From Mycobacterium sp. IS-836 (GTDB taxonomy: Bacteria; Actinomycetota; Actinomycetes; Mycobacteriales; Mycobacteriaceae): DNA of 64,000 bases. Shown piece by piece: positions 9,751 through 19,933 of the stretch; within the stretch, counting starts at the first letter, position 1, and the number at the start of each line of letters is the position of its first letter. The position numbers and the translations under genes are program-made. The notes below the pieces were generated by a model, which saw nothing but the letters and a program-made list of their open reading frames with translations, was not told the origin of the DNA and ran no database searches. The DNA lies in NCBI RefSeq assembly GCF_001954275.1, contig NZ_MBEU01000085.1:22597-86596 (forward strand). The letters are read 5' to 3'.

Positions 9751-10235
9751 GCGAACTGCCGAGGGTCGGGCTGGGTACCGACGTGCACCCGATCGAACCG
9801 GGCCGGCCCTGTTGGCTGGTCGGTCTGCTGTTTCCCGGCGCCGACGGTTGCGCCGGCCATTCCGACGGCGACGTCGGAGCTCACGCGCTGTGCGACGCCG
9901 TGTTGTCGGCCGCGGGGCTGGGCGATATCGGCGGCGTCTTCGGCATCGACGATCCGCGCTGGAAAGGCGTCAGCGGCGCCGACATGTTGCGCCACGTCGT
10001 CGATTTGATCGCGCAACACGGCTACCGGGTGGGAAACGCCGCGGTGCAGGTGATCGGCAACCGGCCCAAGATCGGCCCGCGCCGCGCCGAGGCGCAGGAG
10101 GTGCTGTCGGGTCTGCTGCGGGCGCCGGTATCCGTGTCGGCCACGACCACCGACGGCCTGGGCCTGACCGGGCGGGGCGAGGGCCTGGCTGCCATCGCGA
10201 CGGCGCTGTTGGTCCCGATCGGGGATGCCCGCTAG
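9747..10235 (+). CDS. ispF: 2-C-methyl-D-erythritol 2,4-cyclodiphosphate synthase
   Basis: IspF cyclises CDP-ME 2-phosphate, two steps after IspD. The 162-aa protein carries the metal-binding Asp-x-His (GTDVHPI) near residue 12 and the GHSDGDVGAHA segment with the third ligand. TTDGLGLTGRGEG near the C-terminus is the usual substrate-binding loop. The GTG start overlaps the ispD stop by 4 nt, so the two are translationally coupled. This is the Rv3581c orthologue. Confidence 0.96.
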   Translation: MSELPRVGLGTDVHPIEPGRPCWLVGLLFPGADGCAGHSDGDVGAHALCDAVLSAAGLGDIGGVFGIDDPRWKGVSGADMLRHVVDLIAQHGYRVGNAAVQVIGNRPKIGPRRAEAQEVLSGLLRAPVSVSATTTDGLGLTGRGEGLAAIATALLVPIGDAR

Positions 10236-10315
10236 CCCATCGACCCGAGATCGGTGACGAAACGCGTGGTCCGGGGCAATAATCAACGTGGGCGGGGCTC
10301 GATATAGGAGTGCAA

Positions 10316-10576
10316 ATGAAGAAGCCGACAGCCGCGCTATTGACAGCCATGGCGCTGGGGGCAGCGCCGTTGGCCCTAGCTCCGGTGGCGCACGCCGATG
10401 TGTGCGCCGGCGCCGACGGACGCCACGTCGCCGTGGGTGGATGCAGCCACGTCGCCGGTGATGTCGCGGCCGGCGCGGCCATAGCGGCGGCCACCGAGCC
10501 GTACTGGCCGGGCGAGGTGCCGTGTTACTCGGTGGAGGGCGTGCCGTATTACACGCCCGATGGCGACCCCTGCTAG
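10316..10576 (+). CDS. Small secreted cysteine-containing protein
   Basis: 86 aa: two lysines, a hydrophobic core and an AHAD signal-peptidase site near residue 28. This leaves a mature protein of about 58 residues with four cysteines, an Ala-rich middle, and a Tyr/Pro-rich end finishing in DPC. Even cysteine number and export suggest two disulphides outside the cell. ATG 10316 fits the AGGAG at 10306-10310 better than the GTG at 10310. It sits between ispF and cysS, where M. tuberculosis has no gene. I do not recognise a function. Confidence 0.7.
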   Translation: MKKPTAALLTAMALGAAPLALAPVAHADVCAGADGRHVAVGGCSHVAGDVAAGAAIAAATEPYWPGEVPCYSVEGVPYYTPDGDPC

Positions 10577-10675
10577 CGACAAGCAGTCCGCCGCTCGATC
10601 TCGAAGGGTCGGGCGTCGCCGCGGCCCAGCCCTGAGGACCGGGGAAATCGGAACCAGCAGGTAAGCTGGCACGTC

Positions 10676-12085
10676 GTGACCGATCGCGCCCGCATGCGGC
10701 TACACGACACCGCGGCCGGTGCCGTGCGTGATTTCATTCCGCTGCGCGAGGGCCATGTCTCCATCTACCTGTGTGGCGCCACGGTGCAGGGCCTGCCGCA
10801 TATCGGCCACGTCCGCAGCGGGGTGGCCTTCGACATCTTGCGCCGCTGGCTGATCGCCCGCGGCTACGACGTCGCATTCATCCGCAACGTGACCGATATC
10901 GACGACAAGATCCTGAACAAGGCGGCCGCGGCATGCCGGCCTTGGTGGGAGTGGGCGGCCACGTACGAGCGCGCTTTCAGCGCGGCCTACGACGCCCTGG
11001 ATGTCTTGCCGCCGTCCGCGGAGCCGCGGGCGACCGGGCACATCACGCAGATGGTCGAGTTAATCCAGCGGCTGATCGAAAAGGGCCACGCGTACACCGG
11101 CGACGGCGACGTCTATTTCGACGTGCTCAGCTATCCGGAGTACGGCCAGCTGTCCGGGCACAAGATCGACGACGTCCACCAGGGCGAGGGCGTGGCCAGC
11201 GGCAAGCGAGACCAGCGTGACTTCACGCTGTGGAAGGGCGCCAAGCCCGGCGAGCCGTCATGGCCCACCCCGTGGGGGCGCGGACGGCCCGGCTGGCACA
11301 CCGAATGCGTGGCGATGGCGCGCGAGTACCTGGGCCCGGAATTCGACATCCATTGCGGCGGAATGGATTTAGTGTTTCCCCACCATGAGAACGAAATCGC
11401 GCAGAGCCGCGCCGCCGGTGATGGGTTCGCCCGCTACTGGCTGCACAACGGCTGGGTGACGATGGGCGGGGAAAAGATGAGCAAGTCGCTGGGCAATGTG
11501 CTGGCCATCCCGGCGATGTTGCAGCGGGTGCGGCCCGCCGAACTGCGCTACTACCTGGGCAGCGCGCATTACCGGTCGATGCTGGAATTCTCCGAGACCG
11601 CCCTGCAGGACGCCGTGAAAGCCTATGTCGGCGTTGAGGATTTCCTGCACCGGGTGCGCAGCCGGGCCGGCGCGGTCGTGCCCGGCGAGTGGACACCGCG
11701 CTTCGCCGAAGCGCTCGACGACGATCTCGCCGTCCCGGTCGCGCTGGCCGAGGTGCATCATGCCCGCGCGGAGGGCAACCGGGCCCTCGACGCCGGCGAT
11801 CACGAAGGCGCGTTGAAGTACGCCGGGTCTATCCGCGCCATGATGGGCATCCTGGGCTGCGACCCTCTCGACGAACGCTGGGAGTCTCGCGACGAAACGT
11901 CCGCCGCACTCGCCGCCGTCGGCGTGCTGGTGGAGGCCGAGCTGGAGAGCCGGCAGAAGGCCCGCGAAGAGCGCAACTGGGCTCTCGCCGACCAGATCCG
12001 GGATCGACTCAAGCAGGCCGGCATCGAGGTCACCGATACCGCCGACGGGCCGCAGTGGGAGCTGCTGGCCGGTCAAGACAAGTAG
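10676..12085 (+). CDS. cysS: Cysteinyl-tRNA synthetase
   Basis: This enzyme charges tRNA-Cys. At 469 aa it has the class I signatures HIGH (LPHIGHV, near residue 40) and KMSKS near residue 270. Zinc ligands are suggested by GGMDLVFPHHENE and upstream cysteines. The length and the full C-terminal helical domain separate it from the shorter mycothiol ligase MshC, its paralogue. The start is GTG 10676. rlmB follows after 9 nt, the same pair as Rv3580c and Rv3579c. Confidence 0.96.
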   Translation: MTDRARMRLHDTAAGAVRDFIPLREGHVSIYLCGATVQGLPHIGHVRSGVAFDILRRWLIARGYDVAFIRNVTDIDDKILNKAAAACRPWWEWAATYERAFSAAYDALDVLPPSAEPRATGHITQMVELIQRLIEKGHAYTGDGDVYFDVLSYPEYGQLSGHKIDDVHQGEGVASGKRDQRDFTLWKGAKPGEPSWPTPWGRGRPGWHTECVAMAREYLGPEFDIHCGGMDLVFPHHENEIAQSRAAGDGFARYWLHNGWVTMGGEKMSKSLGNVLAIPAMLQRVRPAELRYYLGSAHYRSMLEFSETALQDAVKAYVGVEDFLHRVRSRAGAVVPGEWTPRFAEALDDDLAVPVALAEVHHARAEGNRALDAGDHEGALKYAGSIRAMMGILGCDPLDERWESRDETSAALAAVGVLVEAELESRQKAREERNWALADQIRDRLKQAGIEVTDTADGPQWELLAGQDK

Positions 12086-12094
12086 GCCGCCTAG

Positions 12095-13021
12095 ATGGCC
12101 GGTAACTCGCGGCGCCGCGGAGCGATACGCAAACCCGGCACCAAGAAGGGCCCCACCGTGGGCTCGGGCGGACAGCGCCGCCGTGGGCTGGAGGGGCGCG
12201 GTCCCACCCCGCCCGCGCATCTGCGTCCCAACCATCCCGCCGCCAAACGCGCCCAGCAGCCGCGGCGGGCGGCCAAACGCACCGACGAAACCGAAACCGT
12301 GTTGGGCCGCAACCCAGTGCTGGAATGCCTGCGTGCCGGCGTGCCGGCGACCGCTCTCTTTGTAGCGCTCGGCACCGAAGCCGACGAGCGTCTAACCGAA
12401 TCCGTCTCTCGTGCAGCGGATTTAGGGATCGCGATCCTCGAGGTACCGCGCACCGACCTGGACCGGATGACCAGCAACCACCTGCACCAGGGCATCGCGT
12501 TGCAAGTGCCGCCGTACAACTACGCCCACCCCGACGACCTGCTCGCGGCCGCCGCCAAATCGCCGCCGGCGCTGCTGGTCGCGCTGGACAACATCTCCGA
12601 TCCCCGCAATCTCGGTGCGATCGTCCGTTCGGTCGCCGCGTTCGGTGGTCACGGCGTGCTGATCCCGCAGCGACGTTCGGCCTCGGTGACGGCGGTGGCG
12701 TGGCGCACCAGCGCAGGGGCGGCGGCGCGCGTTCCGGTGGCGCGGGCCACCAATCTCACCCGGGCGCTTCAGAATTGGGCCGATGCCGGCCTGCGGGTGA
12801 TCGGATTGGACGCCGACGGTGACACCGCGCTCGACGACCTGGACGGCACCGACCCGACGGTGGTGGTCGTCGGCTCCGAGGGCAAGGGACTCTCGCGGCT
12901 GGTTCGGCAGAACTGCGACGAGGTGGTGTCCATCCCGATGGCCGGTCAGACAGAATCGCTGAACGCGTCGGTGGCCGCCGGTGTGGTGCTCGCCGAAATC
13001 GCCCGTCAGCGAAGGCGTTAG
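12095..13021 (+). CDS. rlmB: 23S rRNA 2'-O-ribose methyltransferase, TrmH/SpoU family
   Basis: 308 aa with a basic, glycine-rich N-terminal tail (about 60 residues), a small RNA-binding domain and a C-terminal SPOUT knot. The knot motifs are visible: DPRNLGAIVRS, GSEGKGLS and SIPMAGQTESLNASVA. The family methylates G2251 of 23S rRNA (RlmB) or, in Streptomyces, the thiostrepton site (tsnR). Orthologues of Rv3579c are annotated either way and the exact target is not settled by sequence. The next gene starts on the base after the stop codon. Confidence 0.9.
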   Translation: MAGNSRRRGAIRKPGTKKGPTVGSGGQRRRGLEGRGPTPPAHLRPNHPAAKRAQQPRRAAKRTDETETVLGRNPVLECLRAGVPATALFVALGTEADERLTESVSRAADLGIAILEVPRTDLDRMTSNHLHQGIALQVPPYNYAHPDDLLAAAAKSPPALLVALDNISDPRNLGAIVRSVAAFGGHGVLIPQRRSASVTAVAWRTSAGAAARVPVARATNLTRALQNWADAGLRVIGLDADGDTALDDLDGTDPTVVVVGSEGKGLSRLVRQNCDEVVSIPMAGQTESLNASVAAGVVLAEIARQRRR

Positions 13022-13981
13022 TTGACCGGCCGTCTTGTCGCCGCCCTGCTGGCGCTGGCGGTGCTGCTTGCGTCGCCGGCGTCTGCGCAATCGCCCGGCT
13101 TTGATCTGCAGGCCCATCGCGGCGGGCGCGGCGAGACTACCGAGGAATCGCTGCGCGCATTCGCCAAATCGCTCGGATTGGGGGTCAGCACACTCGAACT
13201 CGACGTCGGCATCACCGGGGACGGGCAGCCCCTGGTATGGCACGACCCGACGATTCAGCCCGAGAAGTGCTCCGACACCGCGCCCGTCGTCGCCGGCGAC
13301 CCGCAGTACCCCTACGTCGGCAAGCTCGTGCACGAGCTGACCCTGGCGCAGATTCGCACCCTGGACTGCGGCCGCCGGCTCGAGGAGTTCCCGCGGGCGG
13401 AAGTGGTGCGGGGCAACAAGGTCGCGACCCTGCCGGAAGTGTTTGCGCTCGCCGATTCGTATCGCGCCGACGTCCGCTACGACATCGAAACCAAGGTGGA
13501 AGCCGATGACCCGAGCAGATCGGCCGGCCCGCAGGAGTTCGTCGACGTGATCCTGGCCGCGGTGAGAGCGGCGGGCAAGGTCGACCGTGTGGAGATCGAG
13601 AGCTTCGACTGGCGCACGCTGCCCATGGTGCACCGGGCCGAGCCGTCGATTCCCTTGGTGGCCTTGTACAACGAGGAAACCTGGGCGCCCGGCTCTCCGT
13701 GGGTCGCGGGCGAAAATGTGGCCACGATCGGGGACCCGATGATCGGGGCGTTACTGGTTGGCGCCAACATCCTCTCGCCGGACTACCAACAGGTCACCGG
13801 CAAACCCTACGTCGATCGCGCGCACGCGCTGGGGCTCAAGGTGATTCCCTGGACCGTCAACGACGCCGACACTATGCGTGCGGAGATCGCTGACGGCGTC
13901 GACGGCATCATCACCGACTACCCAGCGCTGTTGCGAGGTGTGCTGGCCGAGCTCGGAATGCCGCTGCCGCCAAAGGTCTAG
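13022..13981 (+). CDS. Secreted glycerophosphodiester phosphodiesterase
   Basis: 319 aa starting at TTG 13022, immediately after the rlmB stop. A signal peptide (hydrophobic core, cleavage near SPASAQS) indicates export. The TIM-barrel active site is complete: HRGGRGETTEES with the first His, ELD with the metal-binding acids, and HDPTI with the second His. Such enzymes release glycerol-3-phosphate from deacylated phospholipids. M. tuberculosis has glpQ1 and glpQ2 at other loci and nothing here, so this is an insertion relative to that genome. Its adjacency to rlmB suggests read-through transcription. Confidence 0.87.
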   Translation: MTGRLVAALLALAVLLASPASAQSPGFDLQAHRGGRGETTEESLRAFAKSLGLGVSTLELDVGITGDGQPLVWHDPTIQPEKCSDTAPVVAGDPQYPYVGKLVHELTLAQIRTLDCGRRLEEFPRAEVVRGNKVATLPEVFALADSYRADVRYDIETKVEADDPSRSAGPQEFVDVILAAVRAAGKVDRVEIESFDWRTLPMVHRAEPSIPLVALYNEETWAPGSPWVAGENVATIGDPMIGALLVGANILSPDYQQVTGKPYVDRAHALGLKVIPWTVNDADTMRAEIADGVDGIITDYPALLRGVLAELGMPLPPKV

Positions 13982-14000
13982 GCCTCGGCCTCGACCTCGA

Positions 14001-15398
14001 CTAGCCAGCCACGCTGTCGGCCAGAACACCGATGTCGTCGAGATCCTGTCGGCGGCTGCGCTGGTTGGCGCGGGCTGCGCGCCAAATCATGCCCGGACGC
14101 AGCAGCCGGGTCGCGGGATCGACGAGTGCTGTCACCCTGAAGAACTGATTGAATGCGGTGGTGTCGTATTCGGCCGCGGCGAGCACGCGATCGACGTATA
14201 CGTTGAGCAGCCGGGTGACCAGCGGGGGTGTGCCGTCGATTTCGGGCAGGGACAGGTCGGGATTGGCCGAGAGCTCCCACGCTTGGCGGATCGGCACCTT
14301 CGCGGCTCGGAAAAACCTCCGCGCCAAATCCCTTGTGCCGCTGGACAAGCATTCGCGCAGCGCCAGCGCCTCCAATGCGGCCACCGTCATGCCCTGGCCG
14401 TAGATCGGGTTGAAGCTGCAGATCGCATCGCCGATAACCAGCAAGCCCTCGGGAAATCGCCGCATCTTGTCGTAGCGGCGCCACTGACTGGATGGCTGAC
14501 GGTGCCGCGTGGGCTCTCCCACAGGTTCGGCGGCTCGCACTGCGGCGAGCATGTGGGCCGGTGCGTAGTCCTCGACGAACTCGCACATCGCCGCGATGTC
14601 GGCGGGCGGCTCGTGTCCTGCCATTCCGAACACGGTGAACATCCAGGTGTCGTTCTCGCAGTGCAGAATTCCCAGCCCGTGCGGGCGACCCGGCACGACA
14701 CCGACGAGGAAACCGCGTTCGTGCAGCGCGTCCGGCGCCATGCGCAGCAGCTGGCTCACATAGGTCAGCTGCACCGAGACATGATCCTCGCGCGGGCGGT
14801 CGTATCCCATCCGGTTCAGCCACAGCGGGGTGCGGGCTGCGCGCCCGGTGGCATCGACCACCAGATCGGCCCTCAGCGGGGCGACTTCGCGGGTGCGACG
14901 ATTGACCATCTGCGCTCCCGTGACGCGGTGGTGGTCGGGAGTTGATGTCAGCTGCACGATGTCGTGCTCGTCGAGCAGGGTGACGTTGGGGACGCTGCGT
15001 AGCCGTGCGCGGACGTGTTCCTCGATGAACGGGCGGGTCGCGAGATAAGCGGTAACCGAGGTGGCGCTGCCGGTGCGCGCCATCAGGTGCCCGCCCAATT
15101 CGTAGTGCAGCCGCGACAGGTCCCGGCCGTCGATGTAGTGCGCACCGTCGAGGACCAGCTGATCGAGGATGCCGGGGAACAGTTCCTCGAGCACCTGGGC
15201 GCCGCGGGGCAGCAGGCCATGGAGGTGCCGGCCCTGCGGCACGCCTCGACGAGCCTCCGGGTTGGCGGGAAGGGCGCCGGGCAGCGGGTCGCGCTCGACC
15301 ACCGTGACTGCTTCGTAGAACTCGCTCAGCGACCGCGCGGCCAGCAGTCCGGCCATGCTCGCTCCCAACACCACCGCTTTGTTGCCGATCTTGGCCAT
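14001..15398 (-). CDS. FAD-dependent oxidoreductase (monooxygenase/halogenase-like)
   Basis: 465 aa. The N-terminal dinucleotide fold reads VVLGASMAGLLAARSL followed by the acidic end VVERD, and GDAICSFNPIYGQGM is the second FAD/ribityl motif. This pattern fits the geranylgeranyl reductase/flavin halogenase-like group. No membrane anchor is seen. The substrate is unknown. The gene has no counterpart between rlmB and arsB2 in M. tuberculosis and converges on the phosphodiesterase gene with a 19-nt gap. A perfect palindrome lies 70 nt upstream of the start. Confidence 0.8.
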   Translation of the reverse strand: MAKIGNKAVVLGASMAGLLAARSLSEFYEAVTVVERDPLPGALPANPEARRGVPQGRHLHGLLPRGAQVLEELFPGILDQLVLDGAHYIDGRDLSRLHYELGGHLMARTGSATSVTAYLATRPFIEEHVRARLRSVPNVTLLDEHDIVQLTSTPDHHRVTGAQMVNRRTREVAPLRADLVVDATGRAARTPLWLNRMGYDRPREDHVSVQLTYVSQLLRMAPDALHERGFLVGVVPGRPHGLGILHCENDTWMFTVFGMAGHEPPADIAAMCEFVEDYAPAHMLAAVRAAEPVGEPTRHRQPSSQWRRYDKMRRFPEGLLVIGDAICSFNPIYGQGMTVAALEALALRECLSSGTRDLARRFFRAAKVPIRQAWELSANPDLSLPEIDGTPPLVTRLLNVYVDRVLAAAEYDTTAFNQFFRVTALVDPATRLLRPGMIWRAARANQRSRRQDLDDIGVLADSVAG

Positions 15399-15467
15399 GT
15401 CTCTGCCTTTGCTCAGCGCTTATCTGACGAAAGCCATGCTCACGGCCCGCGGGTCGGGGCCGATAGC

Positions 15468-15479
15468 GTAGTCGACTAC
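15468..15479. promoter_or_regulatory. 12-bp perfect palindrome upstream of the FAD oxidoreductase
   Basis: gtagtcgactac lies 70 bases before the ATG at 15398, in a 235-nt gap between two minus-strand genes. A perfect palindrome at this distance could be an operator for a TetR-type or other dimeric regulator. No regulator gene is adjacent, so this is only a candidate. Nothing else in the gap stands out. Confidence 0.3.
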
Positions 15480-15633
15480 TCCACTAATGCGTGTCACGCG
15501 AAACGCGGGAAAATCGCCGTGCGTGGGAATCACTGCGGGAACTCGTGCCTACCGGCAATCGTCTGCCCGCGCTGCGGCGTGCTCGCAGACGAGATTGGCG
15601 CCTGAAGCTTTTGGCCAGGACCTACCGCCGACC

Positions 15634-16875
<1,242 letters not shown>

Positions 16876-17010
16876 GCGGCACGGCTCCTAACGCTGAATG
16901 CGGTGACGCCGCATCGTACCTGCCAGCGGCCGAATCTCGCGCGCGCTGAACGGCGGCGGGATCGGTTACTCTACGTCGATCCTTTTGACTGCCCGGGGAG
17001 ATCGGAATCG

Positions 17011-18336
17011 ATGTCGGAGCCAGATGCCGTTGCGGCGCTTCCGCGCCGGACGATGCACGCGCTGGACCTACTCTCCTTCTCGCTGGCCGACGTTCGTGAT
17101 GGTTTGGGCCCGTATCTGTCGGTATATCTCCTGCTGACCCATCATTGGGATCAGGCTTCCATCGGATTCGTCATGGCGGTCGGCGGTATCGCCGGCGTGG
17201 TGGCGCAGACACCGGTCGGCGCGTTGGTCGACAAGACGACCGCGAAGCGAGCCCTCGTCATCGGCGGCGCCGTGGGGGTCGCCGCCGCCGCGCTGGCGAT
17301 GCCGCTGCTGCCCGGCTTCTATACGATCTCGTTCCTGCAAGCCGTCACCGGGATCGCCGGCTCCATCTTCAATCCGGCGTTGGCCGCGATCACCCTGGGC
17401 ATCGTCGGCCCGAAATTATTCTCCAGGCGGGTCGGACGCAACGAATCGTTCCGGCATGCCGGCACCGCGTCGGCCGCTGCGGCCGCGGGCGGGCTCGCGT
17501 ACTTCTTCGGTCCCGTGGTGGTGTTTTGGCTGTTGGCGGCGATGGCGGTGATCAGTATCGTCGCGACGCTGCGTGTCCCGCGTGACGCCATCGACAACGA
17601 CGTCGCGCGCGGCATGGACAAGGTAACCGGAAAGCGGCACCGGCAGCCGTCGGGATTCGCTGTGCTGCTGCGCAATCGCCGATTGATGATCTTCGCCGCG
17701 GTAGTCTTCGCCTTCCACTTCGCTAATGCGGCGATGCTGCCGCTGGTCGGGCAGGAGCTCGCACTGCACAACAAAGAGCTCGGGACGGCGCTGATGTCGG
17801 CATGCATCGTCGCCGCGCAGGTGGTCATGGTGCCGGTGGCATACCTCGTCGGCACCAAAGCCGATGTCTGGGGCCGAAAGCCGATCTTCTTGGTCGGTTT
17901 CGCCGTGTTGACCGTGCGTGCTTTCCTGTACCCGCTGTCGGACAACTCCTACTGGCTTGTCGGCGTGCAGTTGCTCGATGGTGTCGGCGCCGGCATATTC
18001 GGGGCGTTGTTTCCGATCGTCGTCCAGGATGTCACGCATGGTACGGGCCGGTTCAACGTCAGCCTCGGGGCGATAACGACCGCGTGGGGGGTGGGTGCCG
18101 CGCTGTCGAATTTCGTTGCCGGCGGGATAGTGGTAGCCGCCGGGTACGGCACCGCGTTCATGTCACTCGGCGCGGTCGCCGCGGCGGGATTTGCCCTCTA
18201 TCTGATCGCGATGCCGGAAACACTGGCCGGATCCGCTTCACGCCCAGGGGTTTTCGCGCCGCCACACCGTGGGCATGTGCAGCCCGACGCCGTCGCGTCC
18301 GGCCAGCTCGTCGAGGACGGCGATGGACGCGTCTAG
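17011..18336 (+). CDS. MFS transporter
   Basis: 441 aa from ATG 17011, preceded by GGGGAG at 16995-17000. It has about 12 membrane helices, with the loop between helices 2 and 3 showing ALVDKTTAKRA and a similar loop in the second half (KADVWGRKP), both typical of the superfamily. The open frame extends about 300 codons upstream but that part is antisense to arsB2. The substrate is unknown. There is no counterpart at this point in M. tuberculosis. The last 99 nt overlap the metallo-hydrolase gene on the other strand. Confidence 0.85.
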   Translation: MSEPDAVAALPRRTMHALDLLSFSLADVRDGLGPYLSVYLLLTHHWDQASIGFVMAVGGIAGVVAQTPVGALVDKTTAKRALVIGGAVGVAAAALAMPLLPGFYTISFLQAVTGIAGSIFNPALAAITLGIVGPKLFSRRVGRNESFRHAGTASAAAAAGGLAYFFGPVVVFWLLAAMAVISIVATLRVPRDAIDNDVARGMDKVTGKRHRQPSGFAVLLRNRRLMIFAAVVFAFHFANAAMLPLVGQELALHNKELGTALMSACIVAAQVVMVPVAYLVGTKADVWGRKPIFLVGFAVLTVRAFLYPLSDNSYWLVGVQLLDGVGAGIFGALFPIVVQDVTHGTGRFNVSLGAITTAWGVGAALSNFVAGGIVVAAGYGTAFMSLGAVAAAGFALYLIAMPETLAGSASRPGVFAPPHRGHVQPDAVASGQLVEDGDGRV

Positions 18337-19155
18337 GTCGTCGCCCGCATAGGGCAAGGCCCGCAACGGTTTCGACAACGGCTGGAAGAAATCGTCCCAG
18401 TGGATCAGGATCGCCCTGCGCGCACCGACCGCGCGCACGGTCTCATTCCAGTAGGCATCCAGGTACGAGCGCGGCTGTACGCCCAGCTGACCGACGCTGA
18501 GGTAGACCGCGTCGGCGCGGTGCCCCGCCAGCGCGCCCTCGACGTAACCGGCACTGCCCTGGATCAGCAGGCGCTGCCCCGACGGCAGGTGGTGCACCAG
18601 CGTCGACCATGCCTCACCGCAGCGGTAGGCCGATACCTTCACCGGCGGCGTCAGTGGCGCGTCGATCACGCCGGGAAACCGGTCGGGTGGACAGTGGTGC
18701 GACTCCACCAGCGTTACCTCATAGGCGCCCAACCGAATTGGCTCGCCGGAGGCCGCGACGACGAGGCGGTCTTCGGGCAGCCCGTATCCGCGCCCGACGT
18801 TGGCCGCCGACTCGCCCCCGACCAGCTGCGCGCCGGTGCGGTCGGCGACCAGCGCGGAATCCATCACGTGGTCGATGTGCGTGTGCACCGGGATGACGGC
18901 CACCAGCCGCGACACCTTGGCCCGGGCCAGGCAGCCGTCCACCCGCACCGGTGACGGCGAGAGCTTGCCGGCCGCGACCCGCGCCAGGCCGGGGCGGGAG
19001 AAATAGCCGTCGGTCATCAGCGCGCACGATCCGTCGTCGAGCAGCAGCGTCGCCACACCCATCCAGGTCACCGAAAGCGAACCGGCCTCGGCCGCGGGCA
19101 CGTCGAACCGATCCGAATAACGCGCGATGTCGGGGCGACCGAGCCGCAGGCGCAT
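18238..19155 (-). CDS. Metallo-beta-lactamase-fold hydrolase (Rv3577 type)
   Basis: 305 aa. HTHIDHVMD is the metal-binding HxHxDH motif, ESHHCPP and a late IHWDD supply further ligands. The group is close to the UlaG/NAPE-PLD-like MBL-fold enzymes; the substrate is unknown. The ATG overlaps the pxpA stop by 1 nt, so it is translationally coupled to the upstream zinc-importer/pxpA run. Because MBL enzymes usually hold zinc, sharing a transcript with a zinc importer may be meaningful. Confidence 0.85.
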   Translation of the reverse strand: MRLRLGRPDIARYSDRFDVPAAEAGSLSVTWMGVATLLLDDGSCALMTDGYFSRPGLARVAAGKLSPSPVRVDGCLARAKVSRLVAVIPVHTHIDHVMDSALVADRTGAQLVGGESAANVGRGYGLPEDRLVVAASGEPIRLGAYEVTLVESHHCPPDRFPGVIDAPLTPPVKVSAYRCGEAWSTLVHHLPSGQRLLIQGSAGYVEGALAGHRADAVYLSVGQLGVQPRSYLDAYWNETVRAVGARRAILIHWDDFFQPLSKPLRALPYAGDDLDASIAVLDELAGRDGVGLHMPTVWRRENPWA

Positions 19156-19913
19156 CAGAGGAAAGACCTGACGTCGACGCCGGCAGCGGTGAGCCGCTCG
19201 CGCACCGCGGCCGCGATGGCCACCGCGCCCGGCGAATCACCATGCACGCAAACGGATTCCACGCTGACCGGAATCTGGGCGCCGTCGATCGCGGTGACCT
19301 GGCCCGCGGTCACCATTGTCAGCACGCGCTCGGCGATCGCCGCCGGGTCGTGTAGCACCGCACCCGGTTCGCGACGGGAAACCAGCTGGCCGTCCGGGCG
19401 GTAGGCGCGATCGGCGAACGCCTCGGCCACCGTGCGCAACCCGACGCGGGTGGCTTCGTCGAAAAACGCCGAGCCCGCCATGCCCAGCACCGGCAGCTCG
19501 GTGTCGACCAGGCGTACCGCCTCCGCGACGGCGGCGGCCTGCTCACGGTTGGTCACGATCGTGTTGTACAGCGCGCCATGAGGTTTCACGTAGGACACCG
19601 TCGAGCCGGACGCCTGCGCGATAGCCTGCAACGCGCCGATCTGGTAGACGACGTCGGCGACGAGGTCCTCGGTCGCGACGTCGATGAACCGCCTGCCGAA
19701 GCCGGCCAGGTCCCGGTAGCTGACCTGCGCGCCGATGCGCACGCCGCGCTCGGCGGCCAGGCGGCATACCCGCAGCAGGCCGGCGGGGTCGCCGGCATGG
19801 AAGCCGCACGCCACGTTGGCGCTCGTGACGATGCCGAGCATGGCGTCGTCGTCCCCGAGGCGCCAGACGCCGAAGCCCTCGCCCAAATCGGCGTTCAGGT
19901 CGATACCGGCCAT
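19155..19913 (-). CDS. pxpA: 5-oxoprolinase subunit A (LamB/YcsF family)
   Basis: 252 aa with the family hallmarks DLNADLGEGFG at the start, SANVACGFHAGDP, KPHGALYN and EAFADRAYRPDGQLVSR. PxpA works with PxpB and PxpC to open 5-oxoproline with ATP. Neither partner is present in the window, so either they lie elsewhere or this copy does something else. It begins 20 nt after the permease stop and overlaps the following MBL gene, so it appears to be part of the importer operon. Confidence 0.85.
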   Translation of the reverse strand: MAGIDLNADLGEGFGVWRLGDDDAMLGIVTSANVACGFHAGDPAGLLRVCRLAAERGVRIGAQVSYRDLAGFGRRFIDVATEDLVADVVYQIGALQAIAQASGSTVSYVKPHGALYNTIVTNREQAAAVAEAVRLVDTELPVLGMAGSAFFDEATRVGLRTVAEAFADRAYRPDGQLVSRREPGAVLHDPAAIAERVLTMVTAGQVTAIDGAQIPVSVESVCVHGDSPGAVAIAAAVRERLTAAGVDVRSFL

Positions 19914-19933
19914 CCGCCTAGCTTATTGGGGCG

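Noticed and set aside
12422..13633. 403-codon minus-strand open frame opposite rlmB and the phosphodiesterase
   Set aside because: Both plus-strand genes have complete family motifs; the minus frame has no motif and shadow-type composition.
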